A stretch of DNA of 61,135 bases from Xanthoparmelia taractica. Lineage: Eukaryota; Ascomycota; Lecanoromycetes; Lecanorales; Parmeliaceae. The notes under the pieces are model-generated. The model did no database searches. It had not been told where the DNA came from and was given only the letters and a program-made list of their open reading frames with translations. This document shows, one piece after another, positions 1 to 11,545 of this stretch. Location of the stretch: positions 1 through 61,135 of the forward strand of contig JANQBS010000233.1 in assembly GCA_033085395.1 (NCBI GenBank), given 5' to 3'. The first letter of the stretch is position 1; each line of letters begins with the position of its first letter. The position numbers were made by a program, and so were the translations under genes.

Positions 1-75
1 CTTCTTCTTCTTCTTCTTCTTCTTCTTCTTCTTCTTCTTCTTCTTCTTCTTCTTCTTCTTCTTCTTCTTCTTCTT
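1..75. repeat. (CTT)n microsatellite at the window edge
   Basis: About 25 uninterrupted CTT units run from the first base and break into CTCCTT variants near position 76. It probably continues beyond the window. No coding role is apparent. Confidence 0.95.
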
Positions 76-1150
76 CTCCTTCTCCTTCTTCTTTTCCTTG
101 TTGTGGCTTCCGAGGCTCGGGCGTGAAGGTTTCATTGTGATTATTGTGATGATTGTGACGAGAGGAGGCGTTTGGATACCCTATCCTTCCTCTTCTTTCA
201 AACACCCTTCTTTGTCTTTTACTTCGTGATGTCTACATAGACACTTCCCCCTCCCCCCCCCCCCACACCCCCAGCCGCCTAGCAGCGACATTGAAACAGC
301 ACAACACATACACACCAAAATACTCTTTTCCTTTCCACCGCCGGCGCGAAATTGGCAACTCCCCCTTCCCCCCTTATTCCCCCCCCCTTTGCCCACTAAT
401 CAATCAATTAATCACCCTCTAAGACAGTGCAATCATCCGCCAGCGTTGTATCAGGCACAGAGCTGTCCATCTACCAAAACGACCCTCTCCGTCTCTGCAG
501 AAGCGGCCTTTCCCTCGATATCGAAGGGAAGGGAAGAAAAGGGAAGAAAATGGTATATATATAAAATTCAAAACAGACATATCTGCGGAATCGAGGGAGG
601 GAGGGAGGGAGGGAGCATAGCGGTGCTTGTTTGTTTGTTTGACGAAGGGATAATATATAGTAATAGAATTTCTGTCGGAGATGATGAGATAAGGGAGGGA
701 TATAGGTGATTGGTGTGTATGTGGTTTTGGTATTTTCATGTCGATTGAGGGATGGGGGTTATGTATATGCTGGGGTGTATCTGACATAGGTAGGTGTATG
801 GGCGTGCTTGAGAAATCTTGTCTTGGTGTGTAGGGTGGTGTTATGTACAGGCGAGTGTTGGGGCATGAGGATCGCAGTACGGTACTGGGGAGAGTGCAGT
901 TGGTTGGTTGGTTGATTGAGAAGGGGGCTGGCTGATGTGAAGTTAGACGATCCTGGGGCTCATCCGACGTCGTTGAGAGAAGCGAAATCCAAAAAAGCAT
1001 TGACGTTGAAATGATGAGAGTGAGGTGGTATAGAAAGGGCCAGTTGAAATATATTATATCTACATTTATCAAAGACAGACGACCCTCAGGTATGAAAAAG
1101 CTCAAAGGAAACTATCATCGCTGGGGGTGGTGAGGCCCAAATACCAAGAA
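76..1150. other. Non-coding, repeat-rich stretch downstream of the 1151-2728 gene
   Basis: This stretch holds a C-run near 255-264, a (GGGA)n run at about 592-615 and T/G-rich simple sequence. A 228-aa minus frame at 419-1105 is dominated by Ser, Pro, Ile and His with no recognisable domain, which is what simple sequence gives by chance. It is most likely the 3' flank of the minus-strand gene that ends at 1151. Confidence 0.6.
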
Positions 1151-2728
1151 CTACCAAGGGTACCGTATAGCATTGATCCTGTGCAAGACCGACAACTTCC
1201 AATTCAGCGAATCGCCCATATCCGCCAGCGGCTTGGTCAAGGTGATTGAAGGTGAGCTGCTACGATTCCTACGACGGCGGGCGGCAAGCGTCGTGCCGCC
1301 TTTCCACCAGACCTCGGGGGATGCAAGCGTCAAGGGTTTCTCCGGCGAGGGATACGGAGCCGCGGCAGGAGAGGGGGCTCGAGGCAGTGAGGTGGTGGCG
1401 TGCAGATCGATTGCGTCCATATTCAGAGCACTCTTTAGGGGTATCTGACCACATTCAAGCTCTGGCGGTGCGTTCTCGATTGCGGTGTCTTCAAGTTCGA
1501 ATCGCTCCTCATTTTCGGAAGCCTCTTCGCCAATCCTCTCGAGCTCTTTAGGACTCTGGGGCATGATTGCCCCTTCTGTGAAGACTGGCGGGGAGTGGGG
1601 CGTGGTGATTGTGAAGCGTCGGTATATCAGATGTCCGGTGAATTTGGATTGCGCATACTGGTTTGTGTATTGGCCGTTGAAGTAGGCGGTGCGTATGAAG
1701 GCGCTTTTCTGTGTCCGATGTCAATGTCTGCGTCTAAGATTTGGGCTTAGTCAGGCTGTATGTACCATCGCTGGTGGATTGTACCATGCATCCAATGAAG
1801 TGACAGCCGTTGGGGTCCCTGCTATTTTGGGTCTATACCGCTGATGATTCCAAAGTTCCATAGGAGATATGGGAAGGGCGATGGCAGAAACATTACTGAC
1901 GTCTGACAGACTTAGGCCTGAGAGGCATGAAGGGCCGTATGAGGAGGTGGAAGATATGGAGTATCTGATATGATTCAGGCCGGCTCTTTTGTAGACCGGA
2001 GACGTTTCGAGCTCTTCCTCGAAGGTGAATCTATAATAGGTCCTTCGGCTGACGGCGCGGCTATCGGTTCCTTCGCTTCTAGCATTATCATTTTGCGATG
2101 TACACACGGAGGCGGCTAACGCCGGATGCATTCTTTCAAGATTCTTCAGCCGGGCAGCCATGTTGACATTTGCTCTCAGCACTTCCTGCACTAGACTGGT
2201 GAGGTTGCGCATAGAGGCTTCCGCCCGATCCATCGATGTACTGAGAGCGACCGTTCGTCAGTACCACTGGATGTATCACACACACGAACTCCCCACTTAC
2301 CAAGTGAGGATCGTCAGCATGAAATTCAATGACGCCTTTGAGGCCTGGAGCCGTGCGATGAGTTTCGAAATAGCAGTTTCTTTGGAGACCCATTTCATTC
2401 GATCTATCAACCGCATGTGTTCGCCCGTCTTCAGCGATTCGAGGGTCTGCTCAAGTTCCGAGAAGATTGAGACACAGTCTGTGAAGACAATGATGACTTG
2501 TTCAATCATGATGAGAGATCTTCGGGACTTGGCAGCTTCTTCATTTCCTATCAGGAAACCTTGCAATTGGTGTAGGCATGCATAGATGCCAGTGACTTCC
2601 ATGAGGACGCCGCGTGCGGATGTGGGCGCTCCATATGCACCATCGATGAATGGCTTTAGCAGACGCCCAACTTGTACAGCTGCGGTGGTTATCCCGATTA
2701 TTGACGCCGAGACTGACAGAGGGTCCAT
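1151..2728 (-). CDS. PigL_N-type (fungal NLR N-terminal domain) protein, 486 aa
   Basis: Three exons on the minus strand fit together: 2728-2301, 2240-1766 and 1708-1151, giving 486 aa. Both introns (60 and 57 bp) have GT..AG ends, the first with a GTAAGT donor. The protein starts MDPLSVSASIIGITTAAVQV, the classic opening of the fungal N-terminal domain found on NACHT/NLR-like and ankyrin proteins (PigL_N, Fungal_N). A helical region follows to about residue 160, then a Ser-rich segment containing LSLSDVSNVSAIALPISP, a block I associate with this family. The C-terminal 186 residues are acidic and then Arg/Ser/Pro-rich, ending in a short conserved-looking tail. No P-loop NTPase, ankyrin or WD repeat is seen, so this is a stand-alone N-domain protein. 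I chose this start because the family motif begins at this Met. Family assignment is by motif recognition only, and function is unknown beyond possible NLR-related signalling. Confidence 0.72.
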
Positions 2729-5700
2729 GTCTGGGGAGTGTAGGATGAGAATTCGAACGATGAACACAGAAGAAAGACGTACGTGGAAAGTAAAGAAGGA
2801 AGGATGGGAAGGATACCTGCACAGCCTATTACCAATCCACACACCGGCCATCTTGGAGTCGATATCGGTCCCAGCCTGGTGCTGATAAGTCGTGCATGAT
2901 GTCAAGTAAAGGTAGCCACCAACCGACTGGCCCGATGACATAGCCGTCAAGCTTGCAGTTTGATAGCTTTCATTGGGTGCCCAGACTTTGAGGTTGACCT
3001 TTCCAGGGCTCTGTTGGAGCCGCTGCCACTAACGATCCGTGGGGCGAACCGTTGCTGCCTTGCAGCCTTGTCGTTATCGTTATCGCTTTCCCCCTCTGGG
3101 CCCCCCTCTGGGGCAGTGCACTCCAGTGAGGCTCATTCATATTGGTTGTATACGTATTTCCCCAGGCAGTGCATTCCCATGAATCACATTCATATTGCTT
3201 AGTTGCGGTGTACGTATCTTGCGGGGTAGCCCATCCCAAAATCTGCGCCTAAAGAAGCCGTCTTTCTACGTAGCGTGCCCCCTCCCGCCAAGCTGTCAGG
3301 TGGGTAGCACTTGCTACGATCCAAATCCTTAGACGATTCGATTGAAAATTAAGGCCGATGTCTTCTTCGGGAATATTAGTGCAGTGTTACCGGGTTTCGG
3401 CCTTTGATCATGCACGTAATAGGGTATCTTAGCGGATCAGATCGCGACGGCAATAGGTCGCCAGGTTCAGCGCTTAGATCGCTAGACCTAGATGGAACAG
3501 AAGGTGCCGTGCCACAAAGTCGGTACTGCGGCATGATGTATTGCCGATCCTGTGAAAGGGCCTGTTGAATTGAAAATGACATTGGAAAAGTAGGAACACC
3601 GCTCGGATGCGAGTCTGCACCATCAATTTGCTGAGAGGAGTCTCAAAGATGACATTCAAAGACACTTGGGCAGATACCTCAGCTGACAACCAAAGTGAAG
3701 GTGGAAAGATGGACGAGAGCGACAATGAAGATAGTACTGCACAACAAAGGTTGCTGAGAGTAAGTATGTAGACTGTGGTTGTTGTACAGAAACCTTAAGG
3801 TAGTTGCTGCCGAAAGTGGGTATATAGAATGCTTTTGTTGGGGCATCGGGTACCAGCCAGTGCTGTTTTTGCACGGTCTATCTCAAACCCTTTACAGTCA
3901 ACTGTTACTGACTCTATACACAATAGCTTTTTCTCAAATGTATAACTTGTGTATGCATAAGTGCGTTAGAGTAACCCGATCCGTCGTCAGTATCCTCATA
4001 GAACAGCTAAGGAAGCCAACTTTGACCGTGAATCTCAAGTCAATTCCAGAGTCGTGAAATTAGGATGCCAAACACGCAAGATTGTGGAGCCCCGCCTGCT
4101 TTGCTTTACTCATGTTGGATTTAAACACCTCCGCCTCCCTGAAATGTTGTCCTAACATCGATGCAGCTTCTTTTTCAGTCATAGACTGGATAGGATTCCT
4201 GTCATTATTGCGTCTGATCATTCAATAAAGGCTTTCCAGGGAAAGAAGCAGACCAACTTAAACCTCTACGGGTTGTCCAACTTGTTTGGAAAAGATAGCT
4301 TCTTCGGCACGAAAGGTGGCAAAGAGCTCTCTCTCCAGCCGACTTCAACATCCCCAATTGCATGGAAGAAGACCCAAGGGAAAGGGGCACTATGGGATGA
4401 CCCCTTAAAATCTGCAAGATGGCTTGGCGCAGAAAAGCTCCCTCCAACGTGCAATGGAGGGGCTTTGCCTCGTTTGGATCTTTTGCTTGGACGGATGCAC
4501 CTGGCTCTGTCACAGAAACGCGGCTGACTTCTGTCTGTACCTGGTGATCATGGAATTCGATACTCGAGCTTCATTGAAGCCTTGGCTGGTGGTCATGTCG
4601 AAAAGCGGTAAAGTACGAGGAAAATAGTTTGCGATGAAAATATCTTCGACCTCGTACTTGGAAACCCCACGGCCTGCCGTTTATAATTCGGTAACTTCTT
4701 GGGCTCGCGTACCGAGCTGTGTAATACAATCCTCGAGATCGCTGGAGGGACAGCCAGCGTAAAAGCGGTGACGCATCCGTGTGCCATAGGATCCTGACGG
4801 CTGGTGATGGATATGGAATCCAAGAGCCTGAACTTGGGAGGATAGAGAGTTGGATTGTGTTGTGAATTGTTCTTGGCGGGGTTGGACAAAATGGGGAACG
4901 AAGAATCCTGAGTCTGGCGCTAGTATTTTAGAATGCGCTAATGTATCAATGCATATGCGCAACTGCAAGGACCCATACGTACGAACAAGGGGCAGAAGTA
5001 CCCCTTTATTTCCACTGGCCTGACAATCTTTATCCTTTCGATCATATCCGTGTGGTACTGACGGAGGAGTCGTTAACAATCTTGAGAGAAAGAAGTCCGT
5101 TCTCGTTGATCGATCGAAGGGCGTTCACTTATCAAGCCTGAAGCATTGCCACCGCCCGCCTAGCGACAGATGTCCAAAGGATGTCTGCGAGCAGCCTATT
5201 GGTACCCAGGTTCGCCCCGCAAATCGAACACGGTACACGGTACCCCGCTTCTGTCGATGAGATGACTGCAAGAAAGCGATCACAAGCAGACCGATCTCGG
5301 ATGTCAAACCGATTGAATCGCGATTGTTCTTCCATTATCCTCACGGTTGGAAATTCGCACTTTGCGACGAGAACGATGGTTGGTTCCACTGAACTTGGCC
5401 GCCTGAAGATGACAATAAGAATGAGGATTTGCGTCGTCTCGTATTCTGCGGAAGATGCTTCGCCACAAGATATACTTAATAGAGTGCTTGATGGTTTCCA
5501 GCTCGCACAGGAAAAAGCTACTAAAGACAAAGACTGAGACGGGAGTTGGATTCTAGCTACACGCGCAGCAGAGGTTGCAAACGCCAAAGCTACCCGAGGC
5601 GAATGCTACAATGTGGTACGTTGCCCGACTACCGGGAAATCAAACAGTGATAATTGTAAGTTGGCGCTGGGTTCAAGGATACGTATTCATGTTGTGGATC

Positions 5701-7823
5701 AAGGCGCTGTTGGCTAAAATTCGAGCTCCATCTTATCGAAAGTGGAACCTCTTTGCCTCTTCGCTCAGGGATGGTTATTGAATGGAGGTTGTTCAGAGCT
5801 TATTCCTTCATCCTGGATGGTTTCCGGCACCCTGTCAGGAGCATGAGAAGCGCCTCAAGTGATAATACTCAACACTTTCATCTTCTCTTGCCTGTCTCGA
5901 TAAGTGGAAATATGCTTAGTCTTCAACCACTTACTCTCCCATGGTGTCAGGATTAACACCCCTCCTGAACTACCATCAACCAATCTCACCGAATCAGTTG
6001 AATGAAGCTCCCAGCTGACGTCACGACCAGAATCTAGGACATCTATGCGTAGCCGACCAAGAAGCTGGGTCTCCGATCCAGGACTGCGACATTTGGTCAG
6101 ATTGAGTATTTTTCTCAACGAGAACTGGCTCGACGACACCTCAGCAGTTTATCAAAGTCTCAGGCGACCGGATGGGGGAATCGGGCACACTGGAATGGAT
6201 ACTGGCTGGACTTCATCACAGCTCTTGCATTATCCTTGTGCCGACGAACCAACACCTCCTGTTCCCAGGCCTCGAACGCCACTACAATTCCCACCCGTTG
6301 ATAGGGCGATTTGATCTGCAGAGTGACAATCTGCTCGCTGGACCCCTGCGATCTGGACCGCTGCCGCCAGACCCTTGCGCCGCCAGGAGAACCATAATAT
6401 CGCCTGCATCTTCCGATGCGATCAAGAGTGCGAGTAGAAGCATGAATTCGTTTAAAAACTGGCGACTCGGCGTACTGAAGGTGAATCGTCAGAAGGACCC
6501 TGCGTTTGAACCAGCGGTGGGTCTCATAAGGGCGACTTGCCGCTCCGTGGCATTTGCAGGGAGCAATCATTATCCGGTCGCCTTTTCTCGTCCGCCAATG
6601 GCTCCATTTGTACTAGTAAGGGTATTGATGAATTTTAGATAGCAGCTTGATCTGGAAGTCTTCGGCTGCTCGCTTCTCTTGATGTGCAAACGTGGGTCAC
6701 AGGAACGTGGACGTTGATCGTTGCCGACTCTGCCCTGAGTCTGAGGCTCTTGAGGTTGGCTAGTCCTTCCTTGCAAACGGCACGTCTCATTGAGTGATCC
6801 CTCGTAGACGTTGGTCTGGTGCATACGAGCATGCGAACCGACGACGGGTCGTTCAACGTTGGTGGCTTCTGTCGTGGCGGAGCTACAGCTCTTCTTCAGA
6901 TTTTCTGGTTTCCGGAGCTTCTAGCCTCCTTGCATCCTGCTACACTTGTGTGGAAGAGCAACCAATGAAGCTAGTCCGACGAGTGAAATCAGTGCTCTGC
7001 ATTAAACCCTGCCCACGTTTTCATTGATTGATTGATTGAACCCTCTTTTATCATGAGCATTGCCGGGTGATCCTCTGTTCTTACCTACTTCACCAACTCG
7101 CGCTGATGTTTTAGTTTAGTGTCTTCACATGTCGCGGTAGCTTCATGGCAGCGAGAGAAGAGGCAGCATTCGAAATTGGCTCTTGAAAGGCAGTAGGTTC
7201 ACGCAAATACTATTCTTATGATCAACATAAGAGCCATGAGATAATCCTGCGCCAAAGGGCAGCTCCTCATCCCGACATGTCCGATCCGTAGGCTGAATCC
7301 ATCAGGTGGCTGTCTGCTGAAGAACAGTGAAGAAAGACACGGGACTCGTGAATGGAAATTCGGTAAGAGTATAGTTCCATGGGAAGGAAGGAAGGAGGGA
7401 GAGAGGTCTTCGTGCTCCGGAGAGTCCTAACCGATGGGGCTTTGGGCTATTCCAACAGGCTACAGTATACCAGCTGCCAACCTGAAGTCAGTTAGTCGTT
7501 GGCTGTGAGTTGAAAACTGCCTCCATCAGGGGGAGGGGGGCATTTCCGACGGGCGTGATGGGTGCACGATCCGAGAGCTTCCAGGGTTGCTGAATTTATA
7601 GTGACTGCGGAAAATTCCCGTCTTGCGCGTTACCCCTATCGGTTAAGGGCATCCACCCCGCTATTTACTGCCGCTACGAACTCGTGATTCCGTTTGCTCA
7701 TCTGCCCTCACACTCTTCCACATATACATTAACAACAACAACAGCAGCAACGCACACCTCGATACCAAGAACCCCCTCGACCGTTTAGCACCCAAAGAAA
7801 TAAGATACCCAGTCAAGCTCACC
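2729..7823. other. About 5 kb with no gene I can defend
   Basis: Several 80-156 aa frames exist on both strands (for example 5132-5587 minus, 4681-5079 minus, 6160-6570 minus, 6172-6642 plus, 5855-6139 minus). None carries a domain I recognise, and overlapping frames on the two strands compete. The minus strand between about 6.9 and 5.85 kb has three consecutive frames that could be exons of one unrecognised gene or of a decayed one, but I could not join them through convincing splice sites. Short repeats include a GATT run near 7023-7038 and an AAGG/GAGG run near 7384-7402. Confidence 0.5.
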
Positions 7824-8342
7824 ATGGCCGAAGAAAAAGAAGAACTCAACATTCAGCAGCCCGAGGCAACCGACCAAAGCGACCAAGCCACCCCAGACCC
7901 CTCAGCGCCTCCCACGGAGAAAAAAGGTACTACAATCGGTATCACCCCTCCATCCCATACCCTCCCGCACCCCCCCTCACCCCCCACGATACCTATCCAT
8001 CCACCCCCCCAATCTATCTACCAAGCTAACCCCACCCCCCCACTTCTCCCCCACCCAGGCTCCATGCTCTCCGCCCCCTCCAACTTCGGCAACTCCGCCG
8101 GCGAAAAGATCCAAGGCACCCTCGGAAAAGTAGGCGGACCAGTCGGCAAAGGGCTCGAGACGGTCGCGGCGCCCGTGGGCGGGCTCATCGATCCGCTCGT
8201 CGGCGGGTTATTTAGGGCGCCGGACGCGATGCAGAATGCAAAGGGGGAGACGGAGAAGGTGGAGAGGCATAATGAGGAGATGGAGAAGCCGATTGCGGGG
8301 AAGGAGCAGACGGGGGGGAATCCGTTGGGGTTGAATGAGTGA
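7824..8342 (+). CDS. Small Gly-rich conserved-looking fungal protein, 128 aa after splicing
   Basis: The start is in a good context (CACCATGG). The reading frame is open for 172 codons, but a clear intron lies inside it: donor GTACTA at 7927, GCTAAC branch near 8022, acceptor CACCCAG ending at 8058. It is 132 bp, a multiple of three and free of stops, so the raw frame hides it. Splicing removes a Pro/His-rich stretch and joins an acidic N-terminus (35 aa) to a repetitive Gly/Pro/Val segment, GKVGGPVGKGLETVAAPVGG and the following GGLIDPLVGGLFR, ending in a charged tail with KEQTGGNPLGL. I associate this pattern with small intracellular fungal proteins of unknown function. There is no signal peptide or membrane segment. 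The unspliced reading is possible but its extra sequence is low complexity. Confidence 0.7.
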   Translation: MAEEKEELNIQQPEATDQSDQATPDPSAPPTEKKGTTIGITPPSHTLPHPPSPPTIPIHPPPQSIYQANPTPPLLPHPGSMLSAPSNFGNSAGEKIQGTLGKVGGPVGKGLETVAAPVGGLIDPLVGGLFRAPDAMQNAKGETEKVERHNEEMEKPIAGKEQTGGNPLGLNE

Positions 8343-8746
8343 GTGAGGGAGGGGGTTTGTTTGGATGCGATGGGTGGGGGGTTTGGGTGTTAGGTGGTGT
8401 GTGGCTCGACGATGATATACGGGGCGGTGGAGGGAGGTTTGCATAGCTGTGGTTTTTGAGGGTACGTTCGTCATGTTAGGCCAGCCATATGGACACTGTG
8501 TTTTTCGATTTTCTCCTCGTCGGCAAGTCTGGGCCCTTTCTCCCTCTCTTCATTGCTCCTTTCCGTGACCCGTTACCAGTTCGAATTCAAAGTATGGGTA
8601 TGTTATCCTTCCCAACATTCTCTCTTCCTTCCGCCAGAATAGAACAATGTCTATGAGGAACTATACCATATACCCTGAGACCTTCTGAAAACAAGTCTCC
8701 TCTCCCACTTACTTGAGACGGAAAGGAGCATGTATGTATTGCCAGC

Positions 8747-8789
8747 TCTTTCTTTCTTTCGTTCTTTCTTTCTTTCTTTCTTTCTTTCC
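8747..8789. repeat. (TTTC)n microsatellite
   Basis: About ten CTTT units with one interruption (TCGTTC) near 8759-8763. Confidence 0.9.
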
Positions 8790-8944
8790 CTCTTCACTCG
8801 CGCACGTCATATAAGCTATCCAAAGCAAAAGAAAGGCCTCCGGGTTCTCAACTTTGTGAAAGGAATTTCCCATCCCTCCCCGAATGCACGTTGTTCGATT
8901 CTATGAACACCGTAGTTCCAATGATGCCCCCTTTCGCTTTCGAT

Positions 8945-9014
8945 ATTCTATCTATCTATCTATCTATCTATCTATTCGACTTTAGTTCACTATTCATCTA
9001 TCTATCTATCTATT
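8945..9014. repeat. (TATC)n microsatellite in two blocks
   Basis: Seven to eight TATC units at 8945-8976 and a second run at about 8996-9014 are separated by a unique stretch. Confidence 0.9.
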
Positions 9015-10356
9015 CAATAGCCAGCCAGCCAACTCAACTCAACACATCAAACCCCTTTCTTTACCATCTCGATCCCTTATCATCACCCCTTACTATTATC
9101 TCCTGAACCCCCTTTCTCATATTATACAAACGCTATTACTATTATCATCATCATCATCACCTCAATTCGTCTCATCTTATAAAAACATAAGATTATTATT
9201 ATTATTATTATCACCGCTACCCTTCTACTCTTATATTAATATAGTTCTATCATTACCCCCTTCTCGTCCCCCCTTATTATTATCTCAAACCCCCTTTTCC
9301 TCACCATCACCCCCCTTCTCTCCCTCACCCAAACTCACAACTTATAAACCAAACTTCAAAACCCACAACCCAAACCCCTCCCCACGGAAATCCTCTAAAC
9401 CCAAACCGCCAAACTCACACCCCCCAATTCCTATCCCTATCCCAATCTCCTGTCTCTCCTTTGAAATAAGCAACCCACTCATGCCTCACCACCACCATCC
9501 CCTCACCATACCCCCCCTCACCTTTCCCATTTTTCACCCTCTCCCCTCTCCCCCCACATTAATACGCATCTCACATCTCCCCCCTCTCCCCCCATAAAGC
9601 TCACATCATCCATCATCCATCAATCCATCAATCTATACCACCACACCCACAAACGAACGAAACGAAACGAACCCGCAGGACATAAACTTGGCTTGATTTG
9701 AAATGATTCGACTCCCATCACATCACCCACCCAACTAAACCCGTAGCTAACGTCGTCAAGACGTCGTGCTCGAATAAAAGATATTCTATTCCATCTTAAA
9801 CGAAGACGGAGGGTGTAAGATGTAAGATGTAAGATGTAAAGTGTAAAGTGTAGCATAAAGGATAAAGGAAGTCTGTTTCGTATATTTGATATATATTTGA
9901 TATATAAGGTAGATTGGTTAGGTAGATAGATAGGTAGGTAGGTATATTAGCTAACTAACTAGTTAATTTTATAGTCAACTATTCAAAATAGATTAATTGA
10001 GAGCTAGAAAGATAATTATAGCTAGATAGATAGATATAAGGGGGTTTCAGCCTACCCTGAGAATTAAAATCGTGTATACACTACATATATTAGCTGTTTA
10101 ACGCTAAGAAATAGACTTTCAAGTATGTAATCTCGGCACACATCGTAGCGTCTTTTAGAATATCTATGTAAGGAAAGGTTAGAGCTTAGTATACTTAATA
10201 TATCACTAAAATATTTAAATCTATTATTTCACAATAATAAGAAGAAGAGGTACGTTAAAATAATATATATATATATATAAAATTATAGAGAATACTTACT
10301 ATAAAGAATAACTTTTACATACAAATATTCTTTATATTTTTAAAAAAATATATTAA

Positions 10357-10420
10357 GTTATTTAAGAACTTCGTAAGGGGTTAGATTAATTATTTAAGAA
10401 TTCCGTAAAGAGTTAGATTA
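10357..10420. repeat. Decayed 32-bp tandem duplication
   Basis: Two adjacent 32-bp units (10357-10388 and 10389-10420) both contain TTATTTAAGAA and GTTAGATTA. The five differences I count are all transitions (C/T or G/A), as expected from repeat-induced or deamination mutation. Confidence 0.7.
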
Positions 10421-10456
10421 CTAACTTATATAGTGTATACACTCACTATATGTATT

Positions 10457-10492
10457 GCTCAGACACACACTCGCGAGTGTGTTCGTCTGAGC
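10457..10492. repeat. 36-bp near-perfect palindrome
   Basis: Arms GCTCAGAC + ACACACTCG pair with CGAGTGTGT + GTCTGAGC. All 17 arm positions pair, with only a 2-nt bulge (TC) on the right side. It lies inside the AT-rich block, which makes it look like a transposon terminus or hairpin end rather than a gene regulator. Confidence 0.75.
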
Positions 10493-10867
10493 GCATTTAA
10501 AAAAAAAGTAAGTTAGCACACTAACGTGAAGTCGAGTGATTCAGAAGAACCCCAATTTATTCGAAAGTCCATCTCTTAGCGTAAACCAGTTACATAAGAC
10601 AAGTAGTTACTTAGAAGCCAATCTTTTCAAGTTCAAAAAATTCCTGCTCTAAAACCCAACCCCCTATACTAGCACACGAATAAGATAGACGGACGATAAA
10701 GATAAAGATAAGTAAGGACTTGAAGAAAAAGGCGGCGCGGGGGGGGGGGGGGTAGGGATAAAGAAGTATGTCATGTCTATTAGTTATGTGAATTACTTGG
10801 TTTGACTGCTTGGTTTATAGTAGGCTTGGTTTTATGATAAAATAAATAGACGGGAGAGATGAGGACG

Positions 10868-10910
10868 AAAAGAAAGGAAGAAAGAAAGAAAGAAAGAAAG
10901 GAAGAAAGAT
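10868..10910. repeat. (GAAA)n-like microsatellite
   Basis: GAAAG/GAAA units run over about 40 bases. Confidence 0.8.
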
Positions 10911-11009
10911 ATTTACCTAATTGTATATACTCGCGTACGGACTTTACGATATCAATCTCGCAGAGAAGATCGATTACATGGGACTTTCTCTAATAGCATA
11001 ACTATCCCT

Positions 11010-11018
<9 letters not shown>

Positions 11019-11085
<67 letters not shown>
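11019..11085. repeat. (CT)n microsatellite
   Basis: More than 30 uninterrupted CT units lie about 460 bp downstream of the PKS stop codon. Confidence 0.95.
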
Positions 11086-11088
<3 letters not shown>

Positions 11089-11545
11089 TATATAACAAAT
11101 AATTAATTAGAGCAGCGACACGTCTTATACGAACGGTTGCTACCTTCTCACTATAAACTTAACGGTGAAAGCTCGATGTTGAAGAGTAATTTTAATTGAA
11201 GAATTATGAGATTAAGGTCTAAACAATAAGCCTCCGTTCATCCATCATAAGAATGCCGAAAGAGTAACCAAAAAACAAAAGGTGGAAAACAAGTCCAAGT
11301 TGCAAAATAACAATGACAACCAAAAAAAGGAAGACGGCAAAAACACGTTCTGAGGGGTCTTCCAAAAAAAAGCCGACAAAAGCGACAAAAGCTGCAAAAG
11401 AGTCCAGCATAAGCACCAACTCCACCTTGTAAACCTGTAATGCCATGCCCAGTCCAGTCCAGCCAGCCCATATTGACGAGCGCATATATCAACCATCTGT
11501 ACCGTCTTCAATCTTCCCTTTATCGATTCCCCCCTCTCGTCTCCT

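Larger units (their letters stand above)
9880..10520. repeat. AT-rich block, possibly a mutated repeat relic
   Basis: The sequence becomes strongly AT-rich, with a TA run near 10264-10278, direct repeats of TATTTGATATATA near 9890-9905, GGTA/TAGA runs, and twice the palindrome GTGTATACAC-like motif (about 10073 and 10433). Flanking DNA is C-rich, so the boundary is sharp. This is consistent with an old transposon remnant, but no coding remnant is visible. Confidence 0.45.
8343..11545. other. Gene-free repeat-rich block downstream of the PKS
   Basis: The left part is C-rich simple sequence with tetranucleotide tracts. From about 9.88 to 11.1 kb base composition shifts to AT-rich, with TA tracts, a decayed tandem repeat and a palindrome described separately. 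Three overlapping frames at 11219-11511 on the minus strand are rich in Phe, Leu, Cys and Trp and are shadows of T/A-rich sequence just past the PKS stop. I see no gene. Confidence 0.7.

Noticed and set aside
419..1105. 228-aa minus-strand frame
   Set aside because: Composition is Ser/Pro/His/Ile-rich from simple sequence, no domain, and it lies in the 3' flank of the neighbouring gene.
6160..6642. Overlapping 136-aa minus and 156-aa plus frames
   Set aside because: Neither shows a domain; an ankyrin-family reading on the minus strand needed arbitrary frame changes.
8945..9014. Possible CRISPR-like array from regularly repeated TATC blocks
   Set aside because: Simple tetranucleotide repeat with no unique spacers, in a eukaryotic context.
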